This document shows positions 62,091 through 64,000 of a stretch of DNA of 64,000 nucleotides, one piece after another. Under the pieces are notes generated by a model, which made no database searches, was not told the origin of the DNA, and worked only from the letters and a program-made list of their open reading frames with translations. Source of the DNA: Bradyrhizobium sp. Y36 (GTDB taxonomy: Bacteria; Pseudomonadota; Alphaproteobacteria; Rhizobiales; Xanthobacteraceae); NCBI RefSeq assembly GCF_002531575.1, contig NZ_NWTI01000032.1:1-64000 (forward strand), given 5' to 3'. Position 1 is the first letter of the stretch. Each line of letters opens with the position of its first letter. The position numbers and the translations under genes are program-made.

Positions 62091-63104
62091 TCATCCCTGG
62101 ACCTCGCCGCGGATCTGTTGCGGCGTCAGCCGCGGCGGTCCGTTGCCGGCGGCTTCGGCTTCCCTGATCAGCGCAACAATGCGGCGCATCAGCGGCACGT
62201 CGACATGATTTTGCCCGGCGAGCGCGATGACCGCGCCCTGCAGATAGTCGATCTCGGTCTTGCGGCCCTGCTTCAGGTCCTGCCACATCGAGGAGCGCGC
62301 CTCCGGATCGATCTTCATCGTCCGCCCCAGGATCGCGGTGAAGATCGCATCCGGCAGTCGCAACAAGGTCGGAGACCATCTCATCGGGATCGGCGTGGAA
62401 GACACCGGCGCGATGCCGGCGGCCTTCAGCACGGCCAGCCCCTCCGCCATCTGGTCCGCGAACAGCCGCCGCCAGTCGCGGTTCGCCAATTGCGCGGCGA
62501 GCGGCATGTCGGACAACGCGCTGAGGGCGTTGTTCAGATTGATGATCAGCTTGCCCCATTGCACGCCGGTGATGTCTTTGCTGGCGCGCACGCTGAGGCC
62601 CGGCACCGAAAGCGCTGCGGCCGTGTTCTCGGCATCCGCGCCGATATGGATGTCGCCGGAGGTCGAGCGGTGGAAACGCCCCTCGCCCATGGCGATCACG
62701 TTGAACGGCACCATGCCGGCCAGCACCCGGCGGCCAGCGAGACGCTCGCGAAGCACCGCGACATTGCCGACACCGTTCTGGAGCGAAACGATGACGGCGT
62801 CCTCGGGCGCATGCCGCGCGATCTGATCCGCGACACCGGCCGTATCGGCGCTCTTGACGCAGACCAGCACGATGCCGGCGCTGTGAAGGATCGCGGGATC
62901 CTCCGACAGCGCGAGCTGGCCCGCGCCGAGCTTCCGCTCGACGCCGTCGAAATCCGTCAAACGCAGGCCGAACCGTTCGATCTCGGTCTGCACCCGCGGC
63001 CGCACCAGCAGCGCGACACGGCGACCGCCGGCCGCCAGCATGCCGCCGACGAAGCAGCCGATGGCGCCGGCGCCAGCCACCACGATCGGTCGATCCGTAA
63101 CCAC
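62091..63104 (-). CDS. panE: 2-dehydropantoate 2-reductase (ketopantoate reductase)
   Basis: A 337-residue protein from a GTG at 63104 with a G-rich site upstream. Rossmann motif IVVAGAGAIGCFVGGMLAAGG, then the KSADTAGVADQ and SLQNGVGN loops, the catalytic Lys in GVQWGKLIINLNNALSALSD and the Ser in ARSSMWQDLKQGRKTEIDYLQG, all typical of PanE for pantothenate synthesis. Divergent from the YidB-like gene. Confidence 0.83.
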   Translation of the reverse strand: MVTDRPIVVAGAGAIGCFVGGMLAAGGRRVALLVRPRVQTEIERFGLRLTDFDGVERKLGAGQLALSEDPAILHSAGIVLVCVKSADTAGVADQIARHAPEDAVIVSLQNGVGNVAVLRERLAGRRVLAGMVPFNVIAMGEGRFHRSTSGDIHIGADAENTAAALSVPGLSVRASKDITGVQWGKLIINLNNALSALSDMPLAAQLANRDWRRLFADQMAEGLAVLKAAGIAPVSSTPIPMRWSPTLLRLPDAIFTAILGRTMKIDPEARSSMWQDLKQGRKTEIDYLQGAVIALAGQNHVDVPLMRRIVALIREAEAAGNGPPRLTPQQIRGEVQG

Positions 63105-63264
63105 TGAGCTTGCCCCCTGAACGACCCGCCTTCGATAGCAGAGGCGAGGCCGGCAACCAATCGCGTCGCATTCGACTTGTAACGGTCATGAGTGCCCCAT
63201 ATGTTTTCGGCCGGGGGCAGTCAGCGGCGAGCACTCGCCGGAAGAGACGCCAAAGGAGAGCACC

Positions 63265-63861
63265 ATGGGTCTACTCGACGTCCTCAACGGCATGCAGAAC
63301 GGCCCGCGCGGTCCTTCGACGCCGAGCTCCGAGAAATCCTCCGGCGGCATGTCGCCGATGACGATGGCGATCATCGCCCTGCTTGGATGGAAGGCCTTCA
63401 AGCATTTGACGGCCAGCCAGCCGGGCGCGGCACCACAGCAGTCTCCGACGAACCTGCCCCCGCCAGTGAATACGGGTTCCGGCGGTGGTCTTGGAGGCGC
63501 GCTTGGCGGAGGCGGAGGTCTCGGTGACCTGCTGAAGGGCGGCCTCGGCGGCCTGCTCGCCGGCGGCGCGGCCGGCAGCGTGCTCAGCGGCGGTCTTGGC
63601 GATCTCCTCAACCAGCTCCAGCAGGGCGGCCACGGCGAGACCGCGAATAGCTGGGTCGGCAAGGGCGAGAACAAGGCGATCGCGCCCGGCGATCTCGCCA
63701 ATGCGCTCGGCGCCGACCAGATCGAAAGCCTGTCCGCCCAGAGCGGCCTGTCGCGCGACGAACTTCTCTCCGGCCTCAGCCAGTATCTGCCTAAGGTGAT
63801 CGACCATCTGACGCCGGACGGACGGCTGCCGACCGAGAACGAGCTCTCGGGCAGAATTTAA
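63265..63861 (+). CDS. YidB-family (DUF937) protein
   Basis: A 198-residue protein. A Gly/Leu-rich low-complexity middle (GGLGGALGGGGGLGDLL, GGLGGLLAGGAAGSVLSGGL) is followed by the YidB C-terminal helical domain (GKGENKAIAPGDLANALG, LSRDELLSGLSQYLPKVID). ATG 63265 follows AAAGGAGAGC. Function unknown in the family; repeated Gly/Leu units suggest a helical, self-associating protein. Confidence 0.82.
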   Translation: MGLLDVLNGMQNGPRGPSTPSSEKSSGGMSPMTMAIIALLGWKAFKHLTASQPGAAPQQSPTNLPPPVNTGSGGGLGGALGGGGGLGDLLKGGLGGLLAGGAAGSVLSGGLGDLLNQLQQGGHGETANSWVGKGENKAIAPGDLANALGADQIESLSAQSGLSRDELLSGLSQYLPKVIDHLTPDGRLPTENELSGRI

Positions 63862-63903
63862 CCAGACCTCGATCGACGCGCTTTCGGGAAGGGGAGCACA
63901 CTC

Positions 63904-64000
63904 ATGAGCATGGGCGGCCTGTTGTGGATCATCGTCGTCGGCTTCATCGCCGGCCTCATCGCGCGCTGGCTGGCGCCGGGGCCGAACAATCCGAGCGGCT
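63904..64000 (+). CDS. GlsB/YeaQ/YmgE-family small membrane protein (5' part)
   Basis: Only the first 32 codons are in the window: a hydrophobic helix (GGLLWIIVVGFIAGLIARWLA) and PGPNNPSG, the typical start of the YeaQ/GlsB stress-response membrane family. ATG 63904 follows GGGGAG. The gene continues past the right edge. Confidence 0.75.
   Translation, partial: MSMGGLLWIIVVGFIAGLIARWLAPGPNNPSG

Overview
The window reads as chromosomal DNA of a Bradyrhizobium-type alphaproteobacterium (Nitrobacteraceae, order Hyphomicrobiales). This rests on high GC, many families of intergenic hairpin repeats, numerous small secreted proteins, a FixK/FNR-type box, and a large share of ABC importers and aromatic or organic-acid catabolism genes. 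The genus call is inferred from gene content; no rRNA marker is present.

Layout. 1-6909: an IS-end-like repeat and a hairpin repeat, a K+/H+ antiporter, an MscS channel, methionine aminopeptidase (map), a short Ada-type regulator, an EamA exporter and radC. 6774-10011: a 3.2 kb insert of lower GC between the complete radC and a second, diverged copy of the radC 3' end (10012-10169). It carries one tightly overlapping three-gene operon: a TPR-like protein, a small protein with one hydrophobic helix, and an HExxH protein. I consider this the best candidate for an undescribed system. 10299-17512: an S1/P1-type nuclease with a long C-terminal extension, then a five-gene operon (NMT1/THI5-like binding protein, ATPase, permease, 2-hydroxyacid dehydrogenase, AprI-like protease inhibitor) divergent from a creatininase-family gene. 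17653-24334: a small secreted protein, a fused porin, a chemoreceptor, a CNNM/CorC-type membrane protein and a PilZ protein. 24434-33550: a glutamate-synthase-like enzyme, fpr and an ATP-grasp gene flanking a perfect FixK-type box, a binding protein paired with a DAACS symporter, an MDR oxidoreductase and two secreted Cys-containing proteins.

33704-39078 is a coherent aromatic-acid cluster: flavin monooxygenase, aryl-CoA ligase, MarR regulator, glutathione-dependent isomerase and gentisate 1,2-dioxygenase. The best fit is salicylate to salicylyl-CoA to gentisyl-CoA/gentisate to ring cleavage. The same 24 bp element (22/24 identical) sits at both outward promoters, the probable MarR operator. 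39438-44448 holds a second NMT1-type ABC importer with an FAD oxidoreductase and a divergent LysR gene.

44631-54023: a small secreted protein, enoyl-CoA hydratase, ketopantoate-reductase-like protein, alpha/beta hydrolase, acyl-CoA dehydrogenase, a LysR gene divergent from a DoxX/DsrE/TlpA-like operon with two Tat-type signals, an amidohydrolase and a semialdehyde dehydrogenase. 54085-64000: a large SPFH protein, a GYF_2/DUF2569 pair, tRNA-Arg(CCU), an operon of acyl-CoA synthetase, RraA-like protein, cupin and tripartite-tricarboxylate binding protein, small secreted proteins, a second ketopantoate reductase, a YidB-like protein and the start of a GlsB/YeaQ-type gene cut by the window edge. 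I saw no CRISPR array, rRNA, complete insertion sequence or integrase gene.
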